64,000 nt of DNA from an uncultured Eubacteriales bacterium (lineage in GTDB: Bacteria; Bacillota; Clostridia; Oscillospirales; Acutalibacteraceae): NCBI GenBank assembly GCA_910584745.1, contig CAJUDG010000009.1, positions 1 to 64,000 on the forward strand, read 5' to 3'. Below, one piece after another: positions 51,589 through 60,637 of the stretch; the stretch's first letter is position 1; every line of letters starts with the position of its first letter. The position numbers were made by a program, and so were the translations under genes. A model generated the notes under the pieces. The model saw only the letters and a list, made by a program, of their open reading frames with translations. It did no database searches and was not told where the DNA came from.

Positions 51589-51630
51589 AACGTAAAGCAT
51601 CAACATGTTGATTGTATAGGAGTGACCCCC

Positions 51631-51978
51631 ATGCTTTTTGCAAATCTGCTGGATATCCTGTCCCACGCCGTCTACCTTCTCCTGCACGTCACCGGCGCGG
51701 GAAGCTTCCCCCGGGCCCTGGGCGCCCAGGCCGAGCGCCAGGCCCTTTCCGAGATGGCCGCGGGCAGCGCCGCCGCCCGGCAGAGGCTGATAGAGCACAA
51801 CCTGCGGCTGGTGGCCCATATCGTGAAGAAATACTATGTCAGCGGCAGCGACCAGGAGGACCTCATCTCTATCGGGACCATCGGGCTGATAAAGGCTGTG
51901 GACACCTTTGATGCGGGGAAGGGGATAAGGCTTTCAAGCTATGCTTCTAAGTGTATTGAGAATGGTACTATCACATGA
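51631..51978 (+). pseudogene. sigK: RNA polymerase sigma-K, N-terminal part (gene split)
   Basis: A 115-residue product with the N-terminal pro-region and region 2 of sigma-K, the late mother-cell sigma factor: hydrophobic pro-sequence NLLDILSHAVYLLLHVTGAGSFP, then LIEHNLRLVAHIVKKYY, EDLISIGTIGLIKAVDTFDAGKG and LSSYASKCIEN. The frame then leaves the family (GTIT, stop). The C-terminal part with region 4 is not in the window. The cut after CIEN is where skin elements interrupt sigK in Bacillus and Clostridioides. Strong AGGAG site before ATG 51631. Confidence 0.92.
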
Positions 51979-52111
51979 CTTCCGCTTGGCGGGTGAATGT
52001 TTCCCTGGGAGATGGGGAGGAAGAAGGTCAGTTGGAGAAGCTGGGAGAGGATAAAAACGGTTTTGATTCTGTAGAGAAATATCCGGGAGCCAAACACCCC
52101 CGGGCAGTTCC

Positions 52112-52447
52112 TCATTCTTCATCTTCTGAAAGACCAGCGGCCCCAAAGAGTAGCTCGGGGTAGTTCCGGCGGCCGTAGAGGACACGGGCAACGGTAATAA
52201 CACCATCATCCACCTGATAAAAAACCATGTAGTTTCCCGATACAAGGAAACGGAAGCCGCTGTCAAAGGACGAAATGGACGACAGGGCGGGCCCCATAAA
52301 GGGACTCTGCTTCAGCCGCGAAATGTCAGTTGTGATGCGGTCAATGGTACTCTTAGCGGCAATGGGGTTCTTAAGCTCCTGGGCGATGTAGTCCCAAATA
52401 TCGTCCATATCCTGGAGGGCTCTGGGGGAGTAGTTGATTTTATTCAT
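52112..52447 (-). CDS. RelE/ParE-family toxin
   Basis: A 111-residue toxin of the RelE/ParE superfamily: INYSPRALQDMDDIWDYIAQEL at the start, RLKQSPFMGPALSS in the middle, and YMVFYQVDDGVITVARVLYGRRNYPELLF at the end, which is the usual active strand. The ATG at 52447 overlaps the antitoxin stop. It would act on ribosome-bound mRNA or on gyrase, which cannot be told from sequence alone. Confidence 0.88.
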   Translation of the reverse strand: MNKINYSPRALQDMDDIWDYIAQELKNPIAAKSTIDRITTDISRLKQSPFMGPALSSISSFDSGFRFLVSGNYMVFYQVDDGVITVARVLYGRRNYPELLFGAAGLSEDEE

Positions 52448-52703
52448 TTTCCCGCGCCTTCTCCTCAAAATGAGCCAGCACTTCTTCCTCGCTCAGCCAG
52501 CCCTTTTCCTCTCCGGAGCGCCGCCCCTTCTCCAACTCATTCATCAGCCAAATAGAGGCCTGCAGCTTCTCATAGTCCGCCATGTCCAGAATGGCGTACT
52601 TGCCCCGGCCGTTGCGAGTGAGGAAAACCGGCGCGCCAACGTCCACGTCCCGCAGGACCTCGGTGTAGTTTCTCAGGTCAGAGATAGGCTTGATGTTCGG
52701 CAT
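52440..52703 (-). CDS. Phd/YefM-family antitoxin
   Basis: An 87-residue antitoxin. The N-terminus has the Phd/YefM fold (IKPISDLRNYTEVLRDVD, GAPVFLTRNGRGKYAILDMADYEKL), the C-terminal charged tail binds the toxin. The ATG at 52703 follows AAAGGAG. It is cotranscribed with the toxin from the promoter at 52734-52762. Confidence 0.9.
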   Translation of the reverse strand: MPNIKPISDLRNYTEVLRDVDVGAPVFLTRNGRGKYAILDMADYEKLQASIWLMNELEKGRRSGEEKGWLSEEEVLAHFEEKARENE

Positions 52704-52729
52704 AGTGGTCAGCTCCTTTGTTGTAGTAA

Positions 52730-52762
52730 GTATAGTATACACTATTTTGCTGAGAAATTCAA
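52730..52762 (-). promoter_or_regulatory. Promoter and operator of the sigK-element toxin-antitoxin pair
   Basis: On the minus strand TTGAAT (52762-52757) and TATACT (52739-52734) have a 17-base spacer. The palindrome gtata-g-tatac at 52730-52740 covers the -10 box and fits autorepression by the antitoxin. Confidence 0.7.
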
Positions 52763-52848
52763 CCGCGAATTTTACAGCAAAACATTTTCTTTCTATTCCG
52801 GGAGCGATGTGCTATAATAAAGTAAAGTAACCATCGGAGGAACACATC

Positions 52849-53406
52849 GTGAAATTATTCACCATCATCGGCGGGGTAAACGGCTGCGGGAAGTCCAGCC
52901 TGACCGGAGCCTTAAAAGCAGAGCGGGACGACCTGGGCATCATCATCGACCCGGACAAGCTGTCGGCTAAACTGGGCGGCTACGGGGCCGGAGGCCGGGC
53001 GGCGGTCGAGAAGATAAACGAGTGCCTGACAAAGGGCCTGAACTTCACCCAGGAGACTACTTTAGCCGGGGCGCGGACAGAGCGTACCATCCGCCGCGCC
53101 AAAGAGCTGGGCTATACCATCCGGCTCTACTATATCGGTCTGGACAGCCTTGAGGAAAGCCTTTCGCGCATTGAGAACCGTGTCAAGAAGGGCGGACACA
53201 ATATCCCCCAGCGGGACGTGGAGCGGCGGTATGCTGGGCGGTTTGAGGCGCTGACCAAGGTACTGCCTTACTGTGACGAGGCCCGGTTCTTTGACAACGG
53301 CAACGGTTTTGTGGAGGTGGCGCGGTATGAGAACGGGGAGCTGCTGTCCATCACTGCAAGCCCGCCCAAATGGCTTGTGGAGTTGATGGGGGCTTTGCCT
53401 GTTTGA
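52849..53406 (+). CDS. Zeta-toxin-like P-loop kinase
   Basis: A 185-residue P-loop protein of the zeta-toxin type: Walker A IIGGVNGCGKSSLT at residues 6-19, DPDKLS at about 34, NFTQETTLAG with the catalytic region, and the LID-type arginines ENRVKKGGHNIPQRDVERRY. Zeta toxins phosphorylate UDP-N-acetylglucosamine, halting cell-wall synthesis. No epsilon antitoxin gene is adjacent, so the role here may differ. GTG start behind GGAGG; a TATAAT box is at 52813-52818. A terminator follows. Confidence 0.8.
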   Translation: MKLFTIIGGVNGCGKSSLTGALKAERDDLGIIIDPDKLSAKLGGYGAGGRAAVEKINECLTKGLNFTQETTLAGARTERTIRRAKELGYTIRLYYIGLDSLEESLSRIENRVKKGGHNIPQRDVERRYAGRFEALTKVLPYCDEARFFDNGNGFVEVARYENGELLSITASPPKWLVELMGALPV

Positions 53407-53421
53407 TTTGTAGAATATGAA

Positions 53422-53458
53422 AGTCCCGGAGAGAATGAAAACCTCCGGGACTGTTTTT
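53422..53458 (+). terminator. Intrinsic terminator of the zeta-like gene
   Basis: Perfect 10-base stem agtcccggag/ctccgggact with an 11-base loop, followed by gttttt. Confidence 0.85.
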
Positions 53459-53526
53459 GCTTATTCATTTTTTAACAACATAGTTTGTTGGATTTTTCTT
53501 TTTTGGATAGGTCGAAGGCCTCTTGG

Positions 53527-53751
53527 TCAAAGACCTATTTCATTTTGTTCCTTTGAGATTTGCCGTTTTTTTGCGGCATTTGCTACAGCCTGCATCATTG
53601 CAATTTTTTCTTTGACAGAGCTTCTTGTACCGTTTATTTTATGTATCACAGCGCTTGCGTGAGCTTCGGCAACTTGCTGGGATAGTTGGCGTGTTCCTTC
53701 TGCGGTCTTGGGGTAGTGCATGACGAGCTTGATCTCCTGGCTTTTGGGCAA
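53527..53751 (-). CDS. Small mobile-element protein of unknown function
   Basis: A 74-residue protein (from TTG 53751, placed 7 bases after GGAGG) reading PKSQEIKLVMHYPKTAEG and EKIAMMQAVANAAKKR. Short proteins of this look are common near recombinases in clostridial elements; I recognise the type, not a function. A longer start at 53760 is possible. Confidence 0.6.
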   Translation of the reverse strand: MPKSQEIKLVMHYPKTAEGTRQLSQQVAEAHASAVIHKINGTRSSVKEKIAMMQAVANAAKKRQISKEQNEIGL

Positions 53752-53807
53752 AGGCGGCACCTCCGTTTCAGTTACTCATATGATCGGTGGCTTGTACGCT
53801 ATGCCGA

Positions 53808-53909
53808 TTAGTAGTCGGCAAATAGGTTGCTGTTGCCGATGTCGGTCGTTGTGTAACGGGGACTGGATTCAGGCGTAAATTTAGCCAGATTGTTATGGGA
53901 ATTTATCAT
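53808..53909 (-). pseudogene. N-terminal remnant of a phage/plasmid-type primase (possible)
   Basis: A 33-residue frame behind GAGGGTGA reads KFTPESSPRYTTTDIGNSNLFADY and stops. The YTTTDIGNSNLFAD part resembles the N-terminus of D5-like primases of mobile elements. Nothing of the rest of such a gene follows. It could also be a genuine tiny gene. Confidence 0.4.
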
Positions 53910-54161
53910 TGATTCACCCTCTTTTTGGCCTTCTCCCGAGCCTTCTTCTCCCAATAAGAGCTTTGATGTTGATAAAAACGTCATTTTGTCGGTTTTAGAA
54001 TGTCACGTCAAGACAGTAATCTGGTTGGCGACAGAAATTCGTTGACCAGAACGACAATATGTCGGTGTGATTTTGTGGGTCGCGGCAGATTTTGCCGTGA
54101 CCGTCTGCACACAATATTTAGTGTCAATAAGTTAGTTTTTCCTCAAATCCACATTGTGCGG
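53910..54161. other. Spacer before the restriction operon
   Basis: No supported gene. A 68-codon frame at 54000-54206 has no ribosome site and runs over the hsdR promoter, so it is not credible. Confidence 0.4.
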
Positions 54162-54190
54162 TTGAAATCTTCCTGCGAATATGGTATAAT
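54162..54190 (+). promoter_or_regulatory. Promoter of the type I restriction operon
   Basis: TTGAAA at 54162-54167 and TATAAT at 54185-54190 with a 17-base spacer. A leader of about 100 bases follows. Confidence 0.75.
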
Positions 54191-54310
54191 TATCCACATA
54201 TATTGAGGTTTATGTCAATGCCCGGAAACAGCAATCTACATATGCCAAGAGCTGAAAAGACAAAAACCGCTCGTACCTAATCAAATCTGATATTGAAAAT
54301 GGGGATCGCT

Positions 54311-57061
54311 ATGTCACCGGAGGAAAAGTCCCGTCTTGCTATAGACCAGAGGCTGACACAGTCTGGCTGGGTTGTTCAAGACTTAAAGAAACTGAATCTG
54401 TCTGCTTCTCTTGGCGTAGCCGTGCGGGAATTTCCCACCAGCACGGGTGAGGTAGATTACGCCCTGTTCGTTGCGGGCATACCTGTTGGCGTAGTGGAGG
54501 CGAAACGTTCGGAGTTCGGCGAGAAAATCACTGTCGTGGAAGATCAATCTGCCCGCTATGCCTATAGCAAATTCAAGTGGCTCAAAGAAGACGTCCCCAT
54601 CCGGTTTGCCTATGAGGCAACAGATAAGCTGACCCGGTTCACCGACTACCGGGATATCAAGTTCTGCTCCCGGACGGTGTTCTCTTTCCACCGGCCAGAG
54701 ACCTTACAGACCTTGCTGAACGCTCCCGATACCGTCCGCAACAATCTGAAACATCTCCCGCCCTTTGATACTGCAGGCTTTCGAGAGTGTCAGATCCGCG
54801 CTATCACCAGACTTGACCGCTCCTTCGCTGAGAACAGGCCCAGAGCTCTGATGCAGATGGCTACTGGAGCGGGCAAGACCTTTACCGCCATCACTGCCGC
54901 ATACCGTCTGCTGAAATTTGGCAAAATGGACCGCATCCTGTTTCTGGTGGATACAAAAAGCCTTGGAGAACAGGCGGAGGACGAGTTCCGGAGATACATT
55001 CCCAACGACGACCACCGGCCATTCCCTGAAATTTACGGCGTATACCGTCTGAAATCATCCAGAATGCCATTGGCCACCCAGGTCTATATCAGCACCATCC
55101 AGCGGATGTACTCCATCTTGAAGGGCGAGGATTTGGATGAATCCGCCGAGGAAACGCCCTTTGACGAGTATATCACCGCCAATAGGAAACCACCCCGGGA
55201 AGTAGTCTATAACGTCAAATACCCGCCGGAGTTTTTCGACTGCATCATCGTGGACGAGTGTCACCGCTCTATCTACAATGTCTGGAGCCAGGTGCTGGAG
55301 TATTTCGACGCCTTTATCGTAGGACTGACAGCCACGCCGGATAAGCGCACCTTCGCCTTTTTCCACGAAAATGTAGTCAGCGAGTATTCCCGGGAACAGG
55401 CTATTATTGATGGCGTAAACGTAGGGGAGGACATTTTCCTGATTGAAACGGAGGTTGGCAAAAACGGGGCGCATCTGATGAAACAGCTCATTGAGTGCCG
55501 CGACCGTCTCTCTCGGGCCAAGCGCTGGAAACAGTTGGATGAGGAAGTGGACTATGCTCCCTCCCGGCTGGACCGGGACATCGTCAATCCAAGCCAGATC
55601 CGCACGGTGATCCGCGTGTTTCGGGAAAATCTTTTTACCACTCTGTTCCCCCGGCGGAGAGAGGTCCCCAAAACACTTATTTTCGCCAAGACCGACAGCC
55701 ATGCCGACGACATCATCCAGATTGTTCGGGAGGAGTTCGGCGAGGGTAATGCGTTCTGCAAGAAGATCACCTATACCGCGAAAGACCCGGAGGCGGCGCT
55801 TTCAGCATTCCGCAACGACTTCTATCCCCGCATTGCGGTTACTGTGGACATGATTGCCACCGGGACGGATGTAAAGCCCATCGAGTGTCTGGTTTTTATG
55901 CGGGACGTGCGCAGCAAAAACTATTTTGAACAGATGAAGGGCAGAGGCACCCGAGTGCTGAGCAGGGACGAGCTGCAAGCTGTGTCCCCCTCTGCTGGGT
56001 CAAACAAGGACCACTTCGTCATCGTAGATGCGGTGGGAGTGACTAAGTCCAAGAAATCCGATACCCGCGCCTTGGAACGTAAGCCCACTGTCTCCCTGAA
56101 AGAGCTGATGATGAACGTGGCTTTGAACGCAAAGGACAAGGACACTCTTACATCTCTGGCCAACCGCATCATTCGGCTCAATGCCCAACTGACCTCCGCC
56201 GAGCGGAAAGAGTTCCAGCAGACCGTGGGGCAAACTCCCGGGCAGACAGCCCAGGCTCTGCTGGACGCCTTCGACCAGGATGTGATCGCGGCCCGGGCGG
56301 GTATATCCCTGCCAGAGGACGAAGAACCTGCTCCGGAACAGCGGACTGCTCTCGATACCGCCCAACAGGAGCTGATTGCAGCCGCTGTCGCCCCATTCCA
56401 CAGGCCGGAGGTGCGGGGCTACATCGAAAATGTCCGCAGAAAGCATGAACAGATTATCGACAATGTGAATCTGGACACGGTCCTGTTCGCGGGCTATGAC
56501 GCGGACCAGGAGAAGACCGCCCGGCGGGTGGTCCAGACCTTCCGGGAGTTCATCCAGGAGAACCAGGATGAGATCACCGCTATGCGGATCATCTACGACC
56601 AGCGGTACAGGGACCGCCCCATGGCGATTGCCAAGCTGAAAGGACTGTATGAGAAGCTAACGGCCCGGAATATCACGCTGGACCGGCTGTGGGACTGCTA
56701 TGCCATCCGCCAGCCGGACAAGGTAAAACGCGGGATCGTGCCCCAGCTGGCCGACCTGGTGTCCCTGGTCCGGTTCGAGCTGGGCGCGGCTGAGACTTTG
56801 GCTCCATTTGCCGAACGGGTCAACTACAACTTCCAGCAGTGGTCCTTCCGCCGCAACGCCGGGGCCCTCCACTTCACCGATGAACAGATGGAGTGGCTGC
56901 GGCTCATCAAAGACCACATTGCCGCGTCCCTCAGCGTGGAGCCGGAGGACCTGGATCTGAGCCCATTCGACCGAAGGGGCGGCCTGGGGCGGTTCTATGA
57001 GGTGTTCGGGGAGGATTATGAGAGGATTTTGATGGAATTGAATTTGGAGTTAGTGGCGTGA
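54311..57061 (+). CDS. hsdR: Type I restriction enzyme, R (translocase/nuclease) subunit
   Basis: A 916-residue HsdR. The N-terminal PD-(D/E)xK nuclease is visible as EVDYALFVAGIPVGVVEAKRS. The superfamily 2 helicase motor has Walker A MATGAGKTFTA, the DEAD-type box DECHRS, motif III GLTATPDKRT, and motif VI MKGRGTRV. The C-terminal helical part binds the methylase core. The start is one of two in-frame ATGs (54299 or 54311) with only a weak GGGG in front, so the N-terminus is uncertain by a few residues. First gene of the operon. Confidence 0.9.
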   Translation: MSPEEKSRLAIDQRLTQSGWVVQDLKKLNLSASLGVAVREFPTSTGEVDYALFVAGIPVGVVEAKRSEFGEKITVVEDQSARYAYSKFKWLKEDVPIRFAYEATDKLTRFTDYRDIKFCSRTVFSFHRPETLQTLLNAPDTVRNNLKHLPPFDTAGFRECQIRAITRLDRSFAENRPRALMQMATGAGKTFTAITAAYRLLKFGKMDRILFLVDTKSLGEQAEDEFRRYIPNDDHRPFPEIYGVYRLKSSRMPLATQVYISTIQRMYSILKGEDLDESAEETPFDEYITANRKPPREVVYNVKYPPEFFDCIIVDECHRSIYNVWSQVLEYFDAFIVGLTATPDKRTFAFFHENVVSEYSREQAIIDGVNVGEDIFLIETEVGKNGAHLMKQLIECRDRLSRAKRWKQLDEEVDYAPSRLDRDIVNPSQIRTVIRVFRENLFTTLFPRRREVPKTLIFAKTDSHADDIIQIVREEFGEGNAFCKKITYTAKDPEAALSAFRNDFYPRIAVTVDMIATGTDVKPIECLVFMRDVRSKNYFEQMKGRGTRVLSRDELQAVSPSAGSNKDHFVIVDAVGVTKSKKSDTRALERKPTVSLKELMMNVALNAKDKDTLTSLANRIIRLNAQLTSAERKEFQQTVGQTPGQTAQALLDAFDQDVIAARAGISLPEDEEPAPEQRTALDTAQQELIAAAVAPFHRPEVRGYIENVRRKHEQIIDNVNLDTVLFAGYDADQEKTARRVVQTFREFIQENQDEITAMRIIYDQRYRDRPMAIAKLKGLYEKLTARNITLDRLWDCYAIRQPDKVKRGIVPQLADLVSLVRFELGAAETLAPFAERVNYNFQQWSFRRNAGALHFTDEQMEWLRLIKDHIAASLSVEPEDLDLSPFDRRGGLGRFYEVFGEDYERILMELNLELVA

Positions 57062-57074
57062 GGAGGCGATAACT

Positions 57075-57287
57075 TTGACACCATTTGAAGCAATGAGTTT
57101 AGCAAAATTGTTTTATCAAATCATGGGCGGCGGTATGACACCTGCTAAAGCGGAACTGGAAACTGCATCGAAGATGCTGAAAGAGTTAGGGGATAATTCA
57201 CCAAACTGGAATCCCATGCAGAAGGAGATGTACAAAGTTATGGTGGATGCCGCAAAAGAACTCAGCGAGAGGAGATATCATGGCTAA
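57075..57287 (+). CDS. Small hypothetical protein between hsdR and hsdS
   Basis: A 70-residue, mostly helical protein from a TTG start behind AGGAGG. No family recognised. It overlaps the start of hsdS by eight bases, so it is part of the operon. Such insertions in type I operons are not common. Confidence 0.6.
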   Translation: MTPFEAMSLAKLFYQIMGGGMTPAKAELETASKMLKELGDNSPNWNPMQKEMYKVMVDAAKELSERRYHG

Positions 57288-58404
57288 TTGGAATGAATAT
57301 TCTCTTGGTCAACTGCTGTCATATGAGCAGCCTACTCCTTATGTTGTTTCCTCTACTAAGTATAGCGACACATACGAAACACCTGTTTTAACTGCTGGCA
57401 AGGGTTTTATCTTGGGATATACCAACGAAGTGAACGGAATCTATGACAAGCTGCCTGTAATTATCTTTGATGACTTCACTACGGCAAGTCAATATGTCAA
57501 TTTCAAGTTCAAAGTAAAGTCATCTGCGATGAAGATTCTGACAGCCAATACCGAACTGGTGCTACCCGAATTCATTTTCTATAGGATGCAAATTATCGAA
57601 TTTGATGCCAGCACACATAAGCGGTATTGGATTCAACATTATTCCAAAATCAAAGTTAAAATCCCACCTACTATTTCTGAGCAAGAGCGCATTGTTGCCC
57701 GCATTGATGATTTGTTCTCCCAACTGAACGCCAGCGTGGCTGAGCTGAAAGAGGCGAAGAAAAGGCTGGGGGTGTATAGGCAGGCGGTGCTGAAGGAGGC
57801 GTTTGATTTGTGCCCAGAGGAAAAAGCACTAAGTTCTGTTTGTATACATATTACGGACGGAGACCATATGCCGCCTCCAAAATCCAAAACCGGCATTCCA
57901 TTCATAATGATTTCCAATATACACCATAATAGAATCAACTGGTCAAATACCGCGAATGTTGATAGAAAATATTATGCAAATATTGATGAGAAACGTCGCC
58001 CTCAAAATGGGGATGTTCTGTATACTGTCACAGGTTCATTTGGAATTCCTGTCCTCGTTGATTATAATAAACTTTTTTGTTTTCAACGACATATTGCTTT
58101 ATTGCGGCCAAACAAGTCTATCACTCAGAAGTTCCTGTATTATGCCATGCAAGATCCGAGAGTATATTCCCAAGCAGTAAAAAAAGCTACTGGAACTGCG
58201 CAAAAAACAGTAGGACTTTCTGTGTTAAGGGAATTAAGGATTCCTTTTATAGAAGCTATTGAGGTTCAAAAAAAGATTGTGTCTAAAATTGAAGCTCATA
58301 TATTTGTCTGTGACAGCATTGAAAAAACAGTGGACACCGCCCTGCAACAGGCGGAAGCTCTGAGGCAGAGTATTTTGAAGAAAGCGTTTGAGGGAGGACT
58401 TTAA
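57280..58404 (+). CDS. hsdS: Type I restriction enzyme, S (specificity) subunit
   Basis: A 374-residue HsdS with two target-recognition domains separated by helical spacers. The first spacer is seen in IPPTISEQERIVARIDDLFSQLNASVAELKEAKKRL, the second at the end (IEVQKKIVSKIEAHIFVCDSIEKTVDTALQQAEALRQSILKKAF). The target DNA sequence cannot be predicted. ATG at 57280 follows GAGGAG. Confidence 0.9.
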   Translation: MANWNEYSLGQLLSYEQPTPYVVSSTKYSDTYETPVLTAGKGFILGYTNEVNGIYDKLPVIIFDDFTTASQYVNFKFKVKSSAMKILTANTELVLPEFIFYRMQIIEFDASTHKRYWIQHYSKIKVKIPPTISEQERIVARIDDLFSQLNASVAELKEAKKRLGVYRQAVLKEAFDLCPEEKALSSVCIHITDGDHMPPPKSKTGIPFIMISNIHHNRINWSNTANVDRKYYANIDEKRRPQNGDVLYTVTGSFGIPVLVDYNKLFCFQRHIALLRPNKSITQKFLYYAMQDPRVYSQAVKKATGTAQKTVGLSVLRELRIPFIEAIEVQKKIVSKIEAHIFVCDSIEKTVDTALQQAEALRQSILKKAFEGGL

Positions 58405-58405
58405 A

Positions 58406-59020
58406 ATGCCAACGATTACAGATTGGTTAATGGTTGTAATAACGGCTGTTTATGTGATTGCAACTATTCTCATTTGCAGAGCAAATATTAAGTCTGCGAA
58501 TGCTACCCGCGAGCAAGTAGCAGAATCAAAGCGACAGTTTGATGAAGGAAATCGGGCATATATTACTTATGCCTTCATCTTTGAGAAGAGATCATTTTAT
58601 GGACTGCGTTTTACAAATCACGGTAGGCGTGTTGCTAAAAAAGTTAAAATTGTCCTTTCTAAAGATTTCATTCAGAGTCTGAATGAATCTAAATTTGTGG
58701 ATTCTCTAAACAAAGTTTCAATGAACGAATGCGTTTTAGGCGTCGATCAAAGTATTGACATTTATTTCGGCGGAAATGAGTTTAGGGAAAATTCTAACAA
58801 ATTGCCGATTGAAGGCGAAATAATCTATGAGGATAATTTAGGAAAGTATGTTGAGTCCTTTATGATTGATTTCAATAGTTATCCGCCGATTTTTTCAGTT
58901 GATTCTGAACTTGAAGATATTCGCAAAGAAATAAAAAAGCAAACACTGGAACTGCAAAAGTTGCACAAAGGAATTACTGCCTTGCAGAAAAATGCAGAAC
59001 AGGGGGGCAAAGATGCCTAA
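58406..59020 (+). CDS. Membrane-anchored accessory protein in the restriction operon
   Basis: A 204-residue protein with one N-terminal membrane segment (WLMVVITAVYVIATILICRA), a coiled-coil linker (SANATREQVAESKRQFDEG), a beta-rich domain and a C-terminal coiled coil (EDIRKEIKKQTLELQKLHKG). It is visibly more AT-rich than the hsd genes. It lies between hsdS and hsdM with eight bases of overlap to hsdM, so it is cotranscribed. No type I system subunit has this form; it may be an added defence or regulatory part (inference). Confidence 0.6.
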   Translation: MPTITDWLMVVITAVYVIATILICRANIKSANATREQVAESKRQFDEGNRAYITYAFIFEKRSFYGLRFTNHGRRVAKKVKIVLSKDFIQSLNESKFVDSLNKVSMNECVLGVDQSIDIYFGGNEFRENSNKLPIEGEIIYEDNLGKYVESFMIDFNSYPPIFSVDSELEDIRKEIKKQTLELQKLHKGITALQKNAEQGGKDA

Positions 59021-60503
59021 CCAAACCTCCACCATCATCTCCAAAGTCTGGGGCATGTGCAACCCCCTGCGGGACAGCGGCGTGTCCTACGGCGACTATT
59101 TGGAGCAGCTTACATACCTTATCTTCCTGAAAATGTCCGACGAATACTCCAAGCCCCCATACAGGCGGGAGACCGGCATCCCCGAGGGGTACACTTGGGC
59201 GGATATGAACACACTCAAGGGCGCGGAACTGGAGGAGCAGTATAGGGCCACTCTGGAAAAGCTGGGAGAGCAGGGCGGTATCTTAGGGAAGATTTTTAAG
59301 GGAGCGGTAAACAAGATCGGCAGCGCCGCCATTCTGTACCGCATCGTGCAGATGATCGGCCAGGAGCGGTGGGTGTCCATGTCTTCCGACGTCAAGGGCG
59401 AGATCTACGAGGGGCTGCTCCAAAAGAACGCCGAGGACGTAAAAAGCGGCGCGGGGCAGTATTTCACTCCGCGCCCTCTTATCCGGGCTATGGTGCGCTG
59501 TGTCCGGCCGGAGCCCATGAAGACCATTGCAGACCCCTGTTGCGGCAGCGGAGGGTTTTTCCTGGCGGCCCAAGAATATGTTGCTGACCCTAACCGCTAT
59601 ACTCTGACCCGGGAACAAAAGGAATTTCTGAAGGCCAAGACCTTTTATGGCAACGAGATTGTACCCGCCACCTATAAAACCGCGCTGATGAATCTCTACC
59701 TGCACAACATTGGGGACATTTACGGCGCTGTACCGGTTACTTTAGGCGACGCCCTGCTTACGGACCCCGGCTACCGGGTGGATTATGTACTGACAAACCC
59801 TCCCTTTGGCAAAAAGTCTTCCATGACCTTCACCAACGGAGAAGGGGAGCAGGAGGAAGAGGATTTGGTATACAACCGTCAGGATTTCTGGGCCACCAGC
59901 ACCAACAAACAGCTGAACTTTGTCCAGCATATCAATACCCTGCTGAACAACACTGGAAAAGCAGCGGTAGTGGTGCCGGACAATGTGTTGTTTGAGGGCG
60001 GGGCCGGGGAGACGGTGCGCCGAAAACTGCTGGAAACCACCGACCTGCACACCATTCTGCGCCTGCCCACGGGGATCTTCTACAAGCCGGGGGTTAAGGC
60101 AAATGTGATCTTCTTCGACAAGCGTCCGGCTGGTCCTCAACGGCAGACAAAGGAGGTGTGGATATACGATTTCCGCACCAATGTCCACTTCACGCTGAAA
60201 CAGCACCCAATGACCGATGGGGATTTGGAGGATTTCGTCTCCTGCTATCATTCGGAGAACCGACAGCAGCGGAAGGAGACTTGGTCGGAGGAAAATCCGA
60301 GTGGCCGCTGGCGAAAGTTTTCTGCGGAGGAAATTCTGGCACGTGACAAGACCAGCTTGGATATTTTCTGGATAAAGGATCAGTCTCTGGCAGATTTGGA
60401 CAACCTGCCAGAGCCAGACCAGCTGGCAGCAGACATCATCGAGAACCTGCAAAGTGCGCTGGATGGGTTCCAGGAGTTAAAACGGCAGTTGGGCTCTTTT
60501 TAG
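59013..60503 (+). CDS. hsdM: Type I restriction enzyme, M (methyltransferase) subunit
   Basis: A 496-residue N6-adenine methyltransferase. SAM-binding motif I is DPCCGSGGFFLAAQEY; motif IV is NPPFGKK (NPPF). The N-terminal helical domain (YGDYLEQLTYLIFLKMSDEY) and the RQYFTPRPLIRAMV-like stretch GQYFTPRPLIRAM are typical. The ATG at 59013 overlaps the upstream gene. The operon order R, x, S, x, M is unusual; R, M, S or M, S, R is more common. Confidence 0.93.
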   Translation: MPNQTSTIISKVWGMCNPLRDSGVSYGDYLEQLTYLIFLKMSDEYSKPPYRRETGIPEGYTWADMNTLKGAELEEQYRATLEKLGEQGGILGKIFKGAVNKIGSAAILYRIVQMIGQERWVSMSSDVKGEIYEGLLQKNAEDVKSGAGQYFTPRPLIRAMVRCVRPEPMKTIADPCCGSGGFFLAAQEYVADPNRYTLTREQKEFLKAKTFYGNEIVPATYKTALMNLYLHNIGDIYGAVPVTLGDALLTDPGYRVDYVLTNPPFGKKSSMTFTNGEGEQEEEDLVYNRQDFWATSTNKQLNFVQHINTLLNNTGKAAVVVPDNVLFEGGAGETVRRKLLETTDLHTILRLPTGIFYKPGVKANVIFFDKRPAGPQRQTKEVWIYDFRTNVHFTLKQHPMTDGDLEDFVSCYHSENRQQRKETWSEENPSGRWRKFSAEEILARDKTSLDIFWIKDQSLADLDNLPEPDQLAADIIENLQSALDGFQELKRQLGSF

Positions 60504-60637
60504 GCATCGACCGATCCAATATATAACAAATCTGCGGTTCTGCAAAAGCAGTATCGCAGATTTTCAATTTTCTCTATACATCTCTGTTACTCTATGATAT
60601 ACTATGCCAAAACACATACCACAAAGGAGTCCCCACC
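60504..60637. other. Spacer between hsdM and recombinase
   Basis: About 130 bases with a possible -10 box TATACT at 60598-60603 for the recombinase. No good -35 box and no clear terminator. Confidence 0.4.
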
